In this document: piece by piece, positions 1-8,336 of the stretch | Position numbering within the stretch: position 1 is the stretch's first letter | Layout of the letters: each line of letters starts with the position of its first letter | Assembly (NCBI GenBank): GCA_002813285.1 | Contig: PHTZ01000001.1 | Span: forward strand, 1,425,501 to 1,489,500 | DNA length: 64,000 bases | Direction: 5' to 3' | Origin: Flavobacteriaceae bacterium MAR_2009_75 | Lineage (GTDB): Bacteria; Bacteroidota; Bacteroidia; Flavobacteriales; Flavobacteriaceae | The notes under the pieces: model-generated | What the model was told of the DNA's origin: nothing | The model's input: only the letters and a program-made list of their open reading frames with translations | The model's database searches: none | Made by a program: the position numbers and the translations under genes

Positions 1-63
1 ATAACGGCCCGGGCAATCGATATTAACGATGTGAGTTATGAAAATACTTGGGACGTCTACTAA
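1..63 (+). CDS. C-terminal fragment of an upstream gene, possibly Hcp/TssD
   Basis: Frame 1 is open from the window edge to TAA at 61-63 and encodes about 20 residues ending in ENTWDVY. It lies 13 bases before vgrG on the same strand. In many T6SS loci the gene before vgrG encodes the tube protein Hcp (TssD), whose last strand often ends near an aromatic-rich tail like this one. That identity is inferred from position and a short tail; another T6SS structural protein is equally possible. Confidence 0.45.
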   Translation: MTARAIDINDVSYENTWDVY

Positions 64-76
64 TACCTAAAATGCC

Positions 77-1822
77 ATGGCTTTACTATCAAAAACATCG
101 ATTTATATTGGAGGAAAGTTAGTACCAACTTTCAAACACCTTTATCTTAATCAGCAAATAGATGCTCATCATACTTTAGAAGTAGTTTTTCGCATGGATG
201 TTTTCGAAAAAGAATCTACAGAGCTAGGGGAAAAAAGTAAAGAGTTTTTAGGCAAATCAATAGCCATTCAAATAGGTTCAATTAGAAACGGATCAACCCT
301 AGACACCTTAGAGTTTAAGGGTATTGTTACTGAAATTAAAATTGTAAAAGGGCAACACTCTGCTGCAGGAGATGAAATTATTGTAAGTGCAAAAAGCCCA
401 ACCATTCTCGCAGACGATGGGGTGCATCACGACTCTTTTAATGCAACCCTTGAGGATATCGTTTCCACTTCATTACGACCCTATGCAATTGACGCTGGTA
501 TTGCACCAAAATATACCGGCGTAATTGATTATTGCGTGCAGCAGACTGAAAGCTGCTTTGCATTTCTTCGTCGTTTGTCAAAACAATATGGAGAATGGTT
601 TTACTATAATGGTGATAAACTAATTTTTGGAAAACCGGAAACTAAAGAAACCGAATTAAAATATTCAGCTGACCTTCAATCGTTTACACTTAGCCTCGTA
701 CCCCGCCCACAAAAAAAGGAGTACTACACCAACGACTATCTAAATGACGAAATACATTCAATTAGTGAACAATCTAAACCCCAGGGACTTTCCGCTTTAA
801 ATGGCTTTGTTTTTGACAGGTCAAATGAAATTTATCAACGTCAAACCATTTCTTGGAATAGCAGCAATAACAGTCCCTCGGCAAAAGAACAATTGGAGGC
901 CAAAGTAAAAGCCCAGCACGAATGCATCGTAATAAATGAGGTAGTATTAGAAGCAGTCAGTAGTAACCCAGGGGTCAAATTAGGCAACATAGTCAAAATT
1001 GAGGGTGAAAAGTACCGGGTAATCGAAATCGCTCACAGTACTGATCATTGTGGTCATTACAAAAATAATTTCAAGGCAATTTCCGGTAGTTTTGACGCCT
1101 ACCCTCTTACAAACATCAATGCTTTTCCAAAAAGTGCTAGCCAAGTAGCTATTGTTAAAGAAAATCAAGACCCACAGGGTCTAGGTCGTGTCCGCGTTCA
1201 GTTTCCGTGGCAAAAAAAACAAAATAAAATGACTCCGTGGATACGTGTGGTCGCGCTTCAAGCCGGCAGAAGTGGTGGAATGTTTAGAATACCCCATAAA
1301 GAAGACGAGGTGGTTGTTGATTTTGAAAATGGAAATGCTGAAATACCTTATACCTCAGGAAGTCTATACACTAAAAATTCACCTCCACCACAAGGGGCAA
1401 CGGAAATAAATAACTACGTTACCATATGGCAAATAGGTATGAATTTCATTAATATTCATGAAGGCGATGGTATAATTGAAATCATCAGTATAAATAACAG
1501 TTCCATTAAACTAGAGGTTGATGGTAGCATTACAATTAATGCCGAAGCCAATCTAAATCTACTCGCCTTAAATGGAGAGATTAATATTAATTCACCTACC
1601 ATCAATATTGGAAGAAAGCAAGATTTAACAAATATTCACGGTAAGACCATACATATTCATGCCTCGCAATTATTAGAATTATGGAGCAACATTGAATTGG
1701 AGGCAAAAGGTCTAAAATCAAGAGTTGAGGGCACAACGGAAGTAGTTGTCGAAGGTACCACGGCAAAAGTCGACGGCACTGCAATGACGGAAATTAAAGG
1801 AGGTATAGTTAAAATGAACTAA
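77..1822 (+). CDS. vgrG: Type VI secretion spike protein VgrG (TssI)
   Basis: The 581-residue protein has the VgrG layout. Residues about 1-330 match the phage gpD/gp27-like part. An OB-fold base region around 355-435 contains DPQGLGRVRVQFPW and a later GGMFRIPHKEDEVVVDF segment. From about 450 to the end, valine, isoleucine and asparagine repeats fit a trimeric beta-prism needle. VgrG tips the Hcp tube and carries effectors or a PAAR cone through the target envelope. No toxin domain follows the needle, so cargo is probably separate. The next gene starts 2 bases after the stop, indicating an operon. The ATG at 77 is in an A-rich context. Confidence 0.93.
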   Translation: MALLSKTSIYIGGKLVPTFKHLYLNQQIDAHHTLEVVFRMDVFEKESTELGEKSKEFLGKSIAIQIGSIRNGSTLDTLEFKGIVTEIKIVKGQHSAAGDEIIVSAKSPTILADDGVHHDSFNATLEDIVSTSLRPYAIDAGIAPKYTGVIDYCVQQTESCFAFLRRLSKQYGEWFYYNGDKLIFGKPETKETELKYSADLQSFTLSLVPRPQKKEYYTNDYLNDEIHSISEQSKPQGLSALNGFVFDRSNEIYQRQTISWNSSNNSPSAKEQLEAKVKAQHECIVINEVVLEAVSSNPGVKLGNIVKIEGEKYRVIEIAHSTDHCGHYKNNFKAISGSFDAYPLTNINAFPKSASQVAIVKENQDPQGLGRVRVQFPWQKKQNKMTPWIRVVALQAGRSGGMFRIPHKEDEVVVDFENGNAEIPYTSGSLYTKNSPPPQGATEINNYVTIWQIGMNFINIHEGDGIIEIISINNSSIKLEVDGSITINAEANLNLLALNGEININSPTINIGRKQDLTNIHGKTIHIHASQLLELWSNIELEAKGLKSRVEGTTEVVVEGTTAKVDGTAMTEIKGGIVKMN

Positions 1823-1824
1823 TT

Positions 1825-2247
1825 ATGAATAATAAAGAGAAGATAGCGTTCCAAAAAACATTAAAGCTAGGTCATCAGCTAATTGTTTCAGACTTACCTA
1901 GACAGAACGAGGTAACTCTTTGTAATTCCGAAGGCACAAAATTGTTCTCTATAATTATTTCAGAAAATGGAACAACTCTTTCCCTTGAAGCCACCAACAT
2001 TAGTTTAGAGGCCAAAAACAACCTTAAGATTTCTGCACAAGATATTGAAGTAGAGAGCAGGGCCGACACCAAAATTGTGAGCCAAGGTGATTTCAAAAAT
2101 TATATTAAAGGAGATACCATGCTACTTACCCAAGGTGAGAAATTGGATATTGCAAAAACTCAAATCATCAAATCAGATTTGGGCAATGTCGACATTGTAG
2201 CGAATGACGATGTTACACTAAAAGGTGAACGCGTAAAACTCAACTAA
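1825..2247 (+). CDS. VgrG-needle-like beta-prism protein
   Basis: This 140-residue protein resembles only the distal part of VgrG. From about residue 50 it has short alternating beta repeats (SLEATNISLEAKNNLKIS, then VDIVANDDVTL) and ends in KLN where VgrG ends in KMN. It has no gp27-like or OB domain and no signal peptide. It sits 2 bases after vgrG and 1 base before a DUF2169 gene, so it is almost certainly cotranslated with them. It may extend the spike or act as a detachable needle carrying cargo. The likeness to the VgrG tail is seen in the sequence; the role is inferred. Confidence 0.6.
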   Translation: MNNKEKIAFQKTLKLGHQLIVSDLPRQNEVTLCNSEGTKLFSIIISENGTTLSLEATNISLEAKNNLKISAQDIEVESRADTKIVSQGDFKNYIKGDTMLLTQGEKLDIAKTQIIKSDLGNVDIVANDDVTLKGERVKLN

Positions 2248-2248
2248 A

Positions 2249-3217
2249 ATGGAATTCTACAACGAAACATCTTTTAGCACCCTTACCCATCGAACTACCA
2301 TGGGCGATGAAAATATTGCTATGTCTGCTCAATGTAGAGTTGTTTTTGATGTTGATCGTGAAGGTAATTCCACTATTAGCGAAACACAGGATTGGGAACT
2401 CAAAGCTGAATATTGGGAAAGCGATTTTGGACCTATGGACAAAGACGATGTGTACATTCGAGGTGGTGTCGATGTGCTACTCTTCGGCATGGCAAAGGCA
2501 CCTCACGGCACTATGGTATCACAAATGGAAGTGGAAGTGCTGCTGAACAATAAAACCGTTCATAAGGTAAATGTATTTGGCAACCGAACCTGGAATTCCT
2601 TTTTCGGAATACTGGTGAAAAGTAGGCCCGAGCCCTTTGAAAGCATACCGCTTTCGCTACAGAATGCCTTTGGCGGAACTACTGAATGGGACGGTTTAAA
2701 AATACCATATCCGTCTAACCCATACGGTAAAGGGTATTACTACAAAAAAGAGGAGGCCAAAGGTAATGCACTCCCCAATATTGAACACGTCGACGACCCC
2801 ATTACAACATGGAAATCATGGCAAGAACCTGCAGGCCTATCCTCTTTTCCCATTCTTCCCGTTAAGGCAAAACATCACGTTGTATTGGAGGATGACAATT
2901 CGAAAATCAAAAAAGTAGACGATAGGTTTTTTAATTCAGCTTTCCCTCAAATGATCGTTGACAATGTAAGCGCTGGTGATATTTTTTCAGCTACAAATGT
3001 TACGGGTGCAGAAGCATTCAAATTCACAATACCCGAGTTACCGCTAGAAATTGAAATCAAAGTAGGTGAAATTAGTAGGAAAAGAACCATGAAAATCGAA
3101 CAAGTGGGCTTACTGCCAGAAACCAGCCAAGCCTTTATTACCTATAACTTTCCTTTTAAGTACACCCTTGTTCCCTTAGAAAAGAGAAAGACTATGATTA
3201 GACTGTTAAAAAACTAA
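2249..3217 (+). CDS. DUF2169 family T6SS accessory protein (first copy)
   Basis: The 322-residue protein has DUF2169 features: an N-terminal half rich in strands with charged turns (SDFGPMDKDDVYIRGGVDVL), the marker NAFGGT near residue 140, and NPYGKGY shortly after. DUF2169 proteins are typically encoded beside VgrG and PAAR genes and are thought to act as adaptors or chaperones that load effectors on the spike. No signal peptide or membrane segment is visible. It lies between the beta-prism gene and the PAAR-like gene with gaps of 1 and 5 bases. A second, divergent copy occurs at 4470-5636, so the two may serve different cargo. Confidence 0.8.
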   Translation: MEFYNETSFSTLTHRTTMGDENIAMSAQCRVVFDVDREGNSTISETQDWELKAEYWESDFGPMDKDDVYIRGGVDVLLFGMAKAPHGTMVSQMEVEVLLNNKTVHKVNVFGNRTWNSFFGILVKSRPEPFESIPLSLQNAFGGTTEWDGLKIPYPSNPYGKGYYYKKEEAKGNALPNIEHVDDPITTWKSWQEPAGLSSFPILPVKAKHHVVLEDDNSKIKKVDDRFFNSAFPQMIVDNVSAGDIFSATNVTGAEAFKFTIPELPLEIEIKVGEISRKRTMKIEQVGLLPETSQAFITYNFPFKYTLVPLEKRKTMIRLLKN

Positions 3218-3222
3218 AACGC

Positions 3223-3993
3223 ATGTACTGTTCAATACATACTAATATTCACCCGATGCTTGGCGTTGATTGGCATATGGGCACTCCTGGTCCACCGGCA
3301 CCACCGGTGCTTATGCCTCATTTTGTCGCACAGATTTTAGGGGGGTTGATGACATCTGCCCAACTTGCTACCACTGTGCTTTCGCATAATTTTATGGTAG
3401 TCAAGAGAGCATCGGACATTGGCATGGGTATTGGCCATGTTGCACCCAATATACTATTTCCTATCTTGGTGCTAACAAGTGGCTCTGTTTCAGAATTTGG
3501 TGCATTTTCTGTACAATCTGGCGGCACTAGTACGGCAATTGCGCCAGGTATATATGTTGGTATTAACCTAAATTGTTCCGACCCTGTGCCCGGAGCTTCT
3601 ATAAACGGAGTTATTGCTCCTGGTTGTAACCTTGCAGGCTTTAACTTAGCCGATTTCGGAGCAAGTATGTTAAGTGTAGCAGCAGATGTTACCATAAGTG
3701 GAGTTATAAACCTACTCGGCGGAGCGCTGACAAAAGGCGCCATGAAAGGAATTGCCGGTTTAGCGGGGAAAATCTCTGTAAGTTCCGGACTTATGGTCGC
3801 AGTTGTGCTTAGCACAGAATTCGGAGGCGGGGTCGCCGAACAGGTCATAGGTAAAGCTATTGGCGTATTTGTGGGCTCACCCGTAGGGCCTTCTGTTGGC
3901 CCCGCACCTGGTAACTGGCCCGGCAATCAAACTGATGCGGCAATTGAGTCTATGATGGAAAATCATTATGCACAGGGCGAATCTATGAACTAA
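3223..3993 (+). CDS. PAAR-like spike-tip protein with glycine-rich hydrophobic body
   Basis: The 256-residue protein begins with a segment rich in His, Pro and Gly (HPMLGVDWHMG, then GPPAPPVLMPH), and is followed by SHNFMVVKRASDIGMGIGHV, which resembles PAAR-like (DUF4150-type) spike caps. Residues about 85-235 are unusually rich in Gly, Ala, Val and Ser, with amphipathic or hydrophobic stretches such as LMVAVVLSTEFGGGVAEQVIG. This region could be an elaborated cap or a membrane-active effector. Its position after VgrG and DUF2169 supports a spike-tip role. The PAAR-like assignment rests on pattern and context; a toxic activity is only inference. Confidence 0.65.
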   Translation: MYCSIHTNIHPMLGVDWHMGTPGPPAPPVLMPHFVAQILGGLMTSAQLATTVLSHNFMVVKRASDIGMGIGHVAPNILFPILVLTSGSVSEFGAFSVQSGGTSTAIAPGIYVGINLNCSDPVPGASINGVIAPGCNLAGFNLADFGASMLSVAADVTISGVINLLGGALTKGAMKGIAGLAGKISVSSGLMVAVVLSTEFGGGVAEQVIGKAIGVFVGSPVGPSVGPAPGNWPGNQTDAAIESMMENHYAQGESMN

Positions 3994-4008
3994 ACCCATT
4001 TATTTGTT

Positions 4009-4443
4009 ATGCTGAAAAATGCCTCTTATCCGCTAAAGATTTTTATGCTCATTCTTATATTGAGTATGATGCTATTCGCACTATGGCGATTATATACACT
4101 TTACCATATGCAAAAAAGTGGTAAAACCGCCGAGGCCATTATCGAGGGTTTTGCTGAAAAAGAAAACAATCCTCAGAGTCTTTCAAGCGATGAAATGTCA
4201 TATGCCCCAATTTTTAGCTTTACGACTATGAAGGGAAAAAAAATTACCGTCACATCTTCTACCTATTCCAAACTAAAAAAACATCAAATAGGAGATATCG
4301 TAACAGTTCACTATTCTCAAGAAAAACCTTTACAAGCAATTTTAGAAGATAATTTTCCGTGGAAATTTTATTTGTCACTGGCCTTTTTAGGGCTAGCAGG
4401 TTCAGCACTATTAATTTATTACCTCGTTCACCCTTCTGACTAG
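4009..4443 (+). CDS. DUF3592-like two-pass membrane protein
   Basis: The 144-residue protein has a membrane segment at about 9-32 and another at about 115-138. Between them is a small beta domain of about 80 residues with APIFSFTTMKGKKITV and IGDIVTVHYSQEKP, which matches the DUF3592 pattern. The gene starts 15 bases after the PAAR-like gene and ends 26 bases before the second DUF2169 gene. A small inner-membrane protein next to a possible membrane-active T6SS cargo is a typical place for an immunity protein, but no known immunity family is recognised. DUF3592 proteins also occur outside T6SS loci. Confidence 0.65.
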   Translation: MLKNASYPLKIFMLILILSMMLFALWRLYTLYHMQKSGKTAEAIIEGFAEKENNPQSLSSDEMSYAPIFSFTTMKGKKITVTSSTYSKLKKHQIGDIVTVHYSQEKPLQAILEDNFPWKFYLSLAFLGLAGSALLIYYLVHPSD

Positions 4444-4469
4444 TTCTATTTTGAAATACTGTTTAACTC

Positions 4470-5636
4470 ATGCCAAACACAACACAACAAATTTCAGGTC
4501 TCAATCCAAAAGGAAAATATATTCTTTCTGTAATTGCCAAGCGTACATACGAAATCAATCCCAATGGTAATTGTAAGTTACATGAGGTACAAGACGATAT
4601 TATTGAAGACCATGTCATGAGCGATGATGTAGAAGGTTTATTTACCCACGACATAGATGTTTATCCTTGCAAACCTCTTACTGATATAATCCTAAAAGGG
4701 GTAGCTCGTAGCGACAAAAATGTAAAACATTTTTCGGCCTCCATTGAGCTAGGCAGGTTGGCCATGAAGTATGAAATTTTTGCCGATCGAAAAGTACATA
4801 AGAATTTGAAAGGTGGCTATATCTTTTCCAATGAATCAAAAATTAGCGAGGTTCCACTATTATATACCAATGCCTACGGCGGTATGGACCTCAAAGCAGA
4901 AAAACAAATAAGAGCGGCATTGAAAGATAAAGAATCTTTAAAATATGCTGATGAAGTTCTAGACATTTTCTCGGGTAGCCCCTATAGATACCCCAGAAAT
5001 CCATTGGGGAAGGGGTATGTCATTGAGGCAACTCCGGAAACGATAAGCGAGCTTAGCTTACCGAATATTGAAAACCCTAGCCAACTATTGACCCCAGATA
5101 ATTTTATTTGTAACGATGTTCTAGAATGGTACAAAATGCCCGTACCTCGTGGTACAGATTGGATACACCCCGGTTGGTTTCCAAGAGTAGCTTATTTTGG
5201 AAATTACGCGTTGCCCAAAGGACTAAATGAAAACATTTACGAGATTAAAAATAATTTGGTCGACAAGTCAATTCTAAAAAGCTCACCAAACCCTAGAATT
5301 GATGCGTTTAATTTTAGTGCCTGCAATGGTGCTTCCCTAGGCCTCCAGTCAAAACTTATAAGTAGTGGCGGGCAGCAATGCAGGCTTACTAACATACACC
5401 CACATAGAAAAGATTTCATTTTTACCCTCCCCAATGAGATTCCGAATATTAAAGTAGATGGGCGTAATGGTAAGCTTCTTAATACCGACCCGTTGATTCA
5501 AACAATTTTAATAGAGCCGGAACTTAAAAAGCTAACTATTGTCTGGAGAGGTAGTGGTAAAGCGTTAAGACCCTATACGCCTGAAGAATTGAAAACTATG
5601 CCCTATGAGGTTACATGGCCAGAAAAATTTACTTAA
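4470..5636 (+). CDS. DUF2169 family T6SS accessory protein (second copy)
   Basis: The 388-residue protein has the same architecture as the DUF2169 protein at 2249-3217 but is longer. It has LYTNAYGGMDLKAE near residue 130 in place of NAFGGT, and RNPLGKGYV near 173 in place of NPYGKGY. The middle region contains WYKMPVPRGTDWIHPGWFPR, which also occurs in full-length DUF2169 proteins. It is the last gene of the rightward spike cluster and is convergent with the leftward sheath operon. It may load the PAAR-like protein while the first copy serves another cargo; that division is inferred. Confidence 0.78.
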   Translation: MPNTTQQISGLNPKGKYILSVIAKRTYEINPNGNCKLHEVQDDIIEDHVMSDDVEGLFTHDIDVYPCKPLTDIILKGVARSDKNVKHFSASIELGRLAMKYEIFADRKVHKNLKGGYIFSNESKISEVPLLYTNAYGGMDLKAEKQIRAALKDKESLKYADEVLDIFSGSPYRYPRNPLGKGYVIEATPETISELSLPNIENPSQLLTPDNFICNDVLEWYKMPVPRGTDWIHPGWFPRVAYFGNYALPKGLNENIYEIKNNLVDKSILKSSPNPRIDAFNFSACNGASLGLQSKLISSGGQQCRLTNIHPHRKDFIFTLPNEIPNIKVDGRNGKLLNTDPLIQTILIEPELKKLTIVWRGSGKALRPYTPEELKTMPYEVTWPEKFT

Positions 5637-5795
5637 AAAATTCTCTATTTACGCCCATGTCCACATTGCAGCCATAAAAATTAATGCTTTCGCTAGGCCG
5701 AGCATCTTGTTTGTGCAGATGTAGGTGGTCAAGAAGAGACGACTGAAAAGGATGGGTGTATCACCAATTGAAAACTAGCCTCGTAATCTGAATTT

Positions 5796-6437
5796 TTAAT
5801 TTGCTAGTTGATTATCTCGAAGAAACTCGTTTAGTGAGGTTCTAATGTTATTTTGTAGAATAAAAACATCACTGGTAACTCGACCATTGGTCGTATGGAA
5901 TAAATGCTCAATTCGATAACCTCTATCGCTACGGTAGGTGAAAACGTATCCGTTGCTTCTTCTTTCTCTTTCTCCTGTATATCTAACCGATTGATCATGC
6001 AATAGTTGCCTTAAATGATTTCGCTCAGCGACTATAGCCAATTGATGCGGTCTATCGAAGATAGTTCTGCGATTTGCATAATTAGGCGTTCGAAACCTTT
6101 CAACCAAAATATGCAAAAGATTTAGCTGAAAACTATAATTGCTACCACCAAGTAAATCATCAATATCAACAGTGCCCAAGAAATGGCTATCTACAAACTC
6201 ACGTGTTCTGCTCACAAATCTCAAAGGCACCATGGCATCGTCATCGATAAAACGCATCATATTTCTATCGAAATTGGTAATCTTAGCGATGTCAACCATC
6301 CTATACTGCAATGTGCGGTTATTATTCGTATAAAGAATAGCTCCTGAATTTATTAGATTTAAACGATTAATAAATTCAGGAATTCTCAAAACCGGGTCTT
6401 CACCATGCCTTCTGTCAACCGTGCTTATTTGTATCAT
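5796..6437 (-). CDS. Unrecognised 213-residue protein at the end of the tssHBC operon
   Basis: This soluble protein has no signal peptide or membrane segment and is rich in Arg, Asn and His. Visible features are FVDSHFLGTVDIDDLLGG near residues 83-100, SFQLNLLHILVERF after it, RRTIFDRPHQLAIVAERNH in the middle, and a C-terminal part with GERERRSNGYVFTYRSDRGY. It follows tssC after 86 bases on the same strand and converges with the DUF2169 gene. It could be a Bacteroidetes-specific T6SS component or a secreted effector. I have an unverified impression that the VDS-VDIDDLL-SFQ pattern recurs in proteins near contractile injection systems. No function is assigned. Confidence 0.7.
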   Translation of the reverse strand: MIQISTVDRRHGEDPVLRIPEFINRLNLINSGAILYTNNNRTLQYRMVDIAKITNFDRNMMRFIDDDAMVPLRFVSRTREFVDSHFLGTVDIDDLLGGSNYSFQLNLLHILVERFRTPNYANRRTIFDRPHQLAIVAERNHLRQLLHDQSVRYTGERERRSNGYVFTYRSDRGYRIEHLFHTTNGRVTSDVFILQNNIRTSLNEFLRDNQLAN

Positions 6438-6523
6438 GTGTCCAATTAGAAAAAAGCACAGTAGGTCAACTTAATCCTATAAGTCTTGTACTGTGCCTGA
6501 AATTAATATGTTCCGTCAATCTA

Positions 6524-7870
6524 TTACTGCTGCTCATACTCCGAATCCCACTCATTGCCATCATCGCCTTTTTGACCTTCCATTTTAATCATAAAGTTTT
6601 TGGCCGGAAAATAAGGTTTCATATGAATATCGAGATGTACCTTATCTTTTTGAACGGAATCTTGCTCAAAACGCTTGATGGAGAAATCTTCAATCAACTT
6701 GTCCGGCCCAGTGATTCCGTCCAAGAATTTTACGATTTGGCCCATCAATTCTTTACGGGTTCTGGCGTTGAAGTTTTCAAAGGCCCTTCGGTTGAGGAAG
6801 TCCATCAACACTTTGGTAACATAATCGAATACTCTAACAACGGAATAGGTCTGTAAGCCTAAATTGTCCCCATTAAATAAGGTCTTGGCCGAAAATGCCA
6901 TCACCTTACCATATTCATTGACCATCGGTATCAATCCCAATTTTTCCAATTGTGCAATATCGCTTTTCTTCAAGTCAAAACGTACGCCGTCTACCTCGTT
7001 CATTCCACCGAACTTTTTACCGGCAGTTACTTGAGACATTAAGGTTTTATATACTTTACCGGCCAAGGCTCCTGAAGGCGGTACAAAAAGATCATCTTGC
7101 TCCCCTACCTCATCATGTTTACCGCGGCCTACCAGCCAATTGCATGACATCATAACATTTGACCTGTATTTATCACCGCCTGTTAGATTGGCAGCCTCGA
7201 ACATTTCCATCACATCATCAGGCTCATCTAAATGCTCAAAATCGGTCACCAACATAACTTTGTTTTCATGGGCAATTTTAGCCCATTTTTCGACCACTTT
7301 ATTAGAGCCCAAATACCCAGGAATAACCAATAAGCTATAATTCTCCCGAAGGTCAAGGCGATCAAAGTTATCGGTTAGTTCTGCATTGATCGCATCAATG
7401 AAACGGGTATTGTCTAAATCTTTCATCTGCTCTAACTCGGCATTGACGATAGATATATTCTTGACCTTCTCAGATTCTGAATTTTTGTAGAATAGGGCAA
7501 CCGATCGATACGAACGTTCTAAATTTCTTGTCGAATCGATCGCTCTACCCAAGTTTTTGTTCAATGAATCGTGTGCGGCCTTCGCGCTATTCTCACATTC
7601 TTCGACCATTTGGGCAATATCATCTGAACCTGATAAAACTTTTGACCAGATTTCCATGGTCTTCTTTAAGGTTTCACGCTCTTCCTTTTTGCTCATTTCA
7701 GTTAAGAAAATTCGCTTTCTTGCCTTGCGTTCCGGATTCATGTTTTGAACCCCTTCAACGCTGGCTTCGAGTAAATCAAAACCTCCGAACTTGACCAGTT
7801 TATCACTACTTTCTTGTAAAAATGCTGCTGGGTTCTCTACCGGAGAAAATTCTTGTGCTGTAGTTGCCAT
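6524..7870 (-). CDS. tssC: T6SS contractile sheath large subunit TssC (DUF5458 type)
   Basis: The 448-residue protein fits the Bacteroidetes form of TssC (DUF5458). It starts with an Ala/Glu-rich segment (TAQEFSPVENPAAFLQES) and contains YSLLVIPGYLGS near residue 180 and the VVRVFDYVTKVLMDFLNRRAF segment near 340. With TssB it polymerises into the contractile sheath around the Hcp tube in the cytoplasm. It starts 7 bases after the tssB stop, in the order tssH, tssB, tssC. The length is normal for this subtype and no frame damage is visible. Confidence 0.92.
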   Translation of the reverse strand: MATTAQEFSPVENPAAFLQESSDKLVKFGGFDLLEASVEGVQNMNPERKARKRIFLTEMSKKEERETLKKTMEIWSKVLSGSDDIAQMVEECENSAKAAHDSLNKNLGRAIDSTRNLERSYRSVALFYKNSESEKVKNISIVNAELEQMKDLDNTRFIDAINAELTDNFDRLDLRENYSLLVIPGYLGSNKVVEKWAKIAHENKVMLVTDFEHLDEPDDVMEMFEAANLTGGDKYRSNVMMSCNWLVGRGKHDEVGEQDDLFVPPSGALAGKVYKTLMSQVTAGKKFGGMNEVDGVRFDLKKSDIAQLEKLGLIPMVNEYGKVMAFSAKTLFNGDNLGLQTYSVVRVFDYVTKVLMDFLNRRAFENFNARTRKELMGQIVKFLDGITGPDKLIEDFSIKRFEQDSVQKDKVHLDIHMKPYFPAKNFMIKMEGQKGDDGNEWDSEYEQQ

Positions 7871-7876
7871 AACGTA

Positions 7877-8326
7877 TTATTTATTTTCTTCTATTTCGGT
7901 TAATAATGCACGAATAGCATCTAACAAAGCTTGTTTCGCTTCTGGGTCTGCAATAGCCGTTTTTAGAATCTTATTCGTTTTCAATTGTTTCACGACCTTT
8001 ACATATTGGTCTTTTTCGGTTGCCAGATCTTTAAGAAAACTACTTTGTCTTGTAATTCCCTTTGCTCCAAAATCGCCTAGATTGGCAAATTTGAGCATCT
8101 CTTTTTTACCCACCCCATCGGCATTCTCAAATTCAACTTCGACCTTAGGGCCAAAATGCTCGAAGACTTCTTCAATGGTCTTCAACCCGTCTTGTACAAC
8201 TGGTTTGATCGCCGGGTCATTGGTCAATTTTTCGACCAGTAAGGTTCTATTTCTCGGTATGTCTGCAAATGCTTCATTGGCATCTAATTTGACTTCCGTC
8301 CCTCCAATTCCGTATGTATCACTCAT
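7877..8326 (-). CDS. tssB: T6SS contractile sheath small subunit TssB
   Basis: The 149-residue protein has the TssB pattern of the Bacteroidetes subtype: an N-terminal strand region (GIGGTEVKLDANEAF), a middle segment VFEHFGPKVEVEFENADG, and a C-terminal helix ending EIEENK. TssB forms the heterodimer with TssC that builds the sheath. It lies 10 bases after tssH and 7 bases before tssC, so stoichiometric expression from one transcript is expected. The identification combines sequence pattern with the TssC and TssH neighbours. Confidence 0.9.
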   Translation of the reverse strand: MSDTYGIGGTEVKLDANEAFADIPRNRTLLVEKLTNDPAIKPVVQDGLKTIEEVFEHFGPKVEVEFENADGVGKKEMLKFANLGDFGAKGITRQSSFLKDLATEKDQYVKVVKQLKTNKILKTAIADPEAKQALLDAIRALLTEIEENK

Positions 8327-8336
8327 AATTTGGCAT

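Noticed and set aside
3318-3926. 202-residue minus-strand frame across the PAAR-like gene
   Set aside because: It is the antisense shadow of a Gly/Ala-rich gene, Pro/Thr-rich by composition, with no start context or family.
1-5636. Tailocin or phage tail module
   Set aside because: VgrG, DUF2169 and the adjacent TssB/TssC/TssH genes indicate a T6SS; no phage structural or lysis genes are present.
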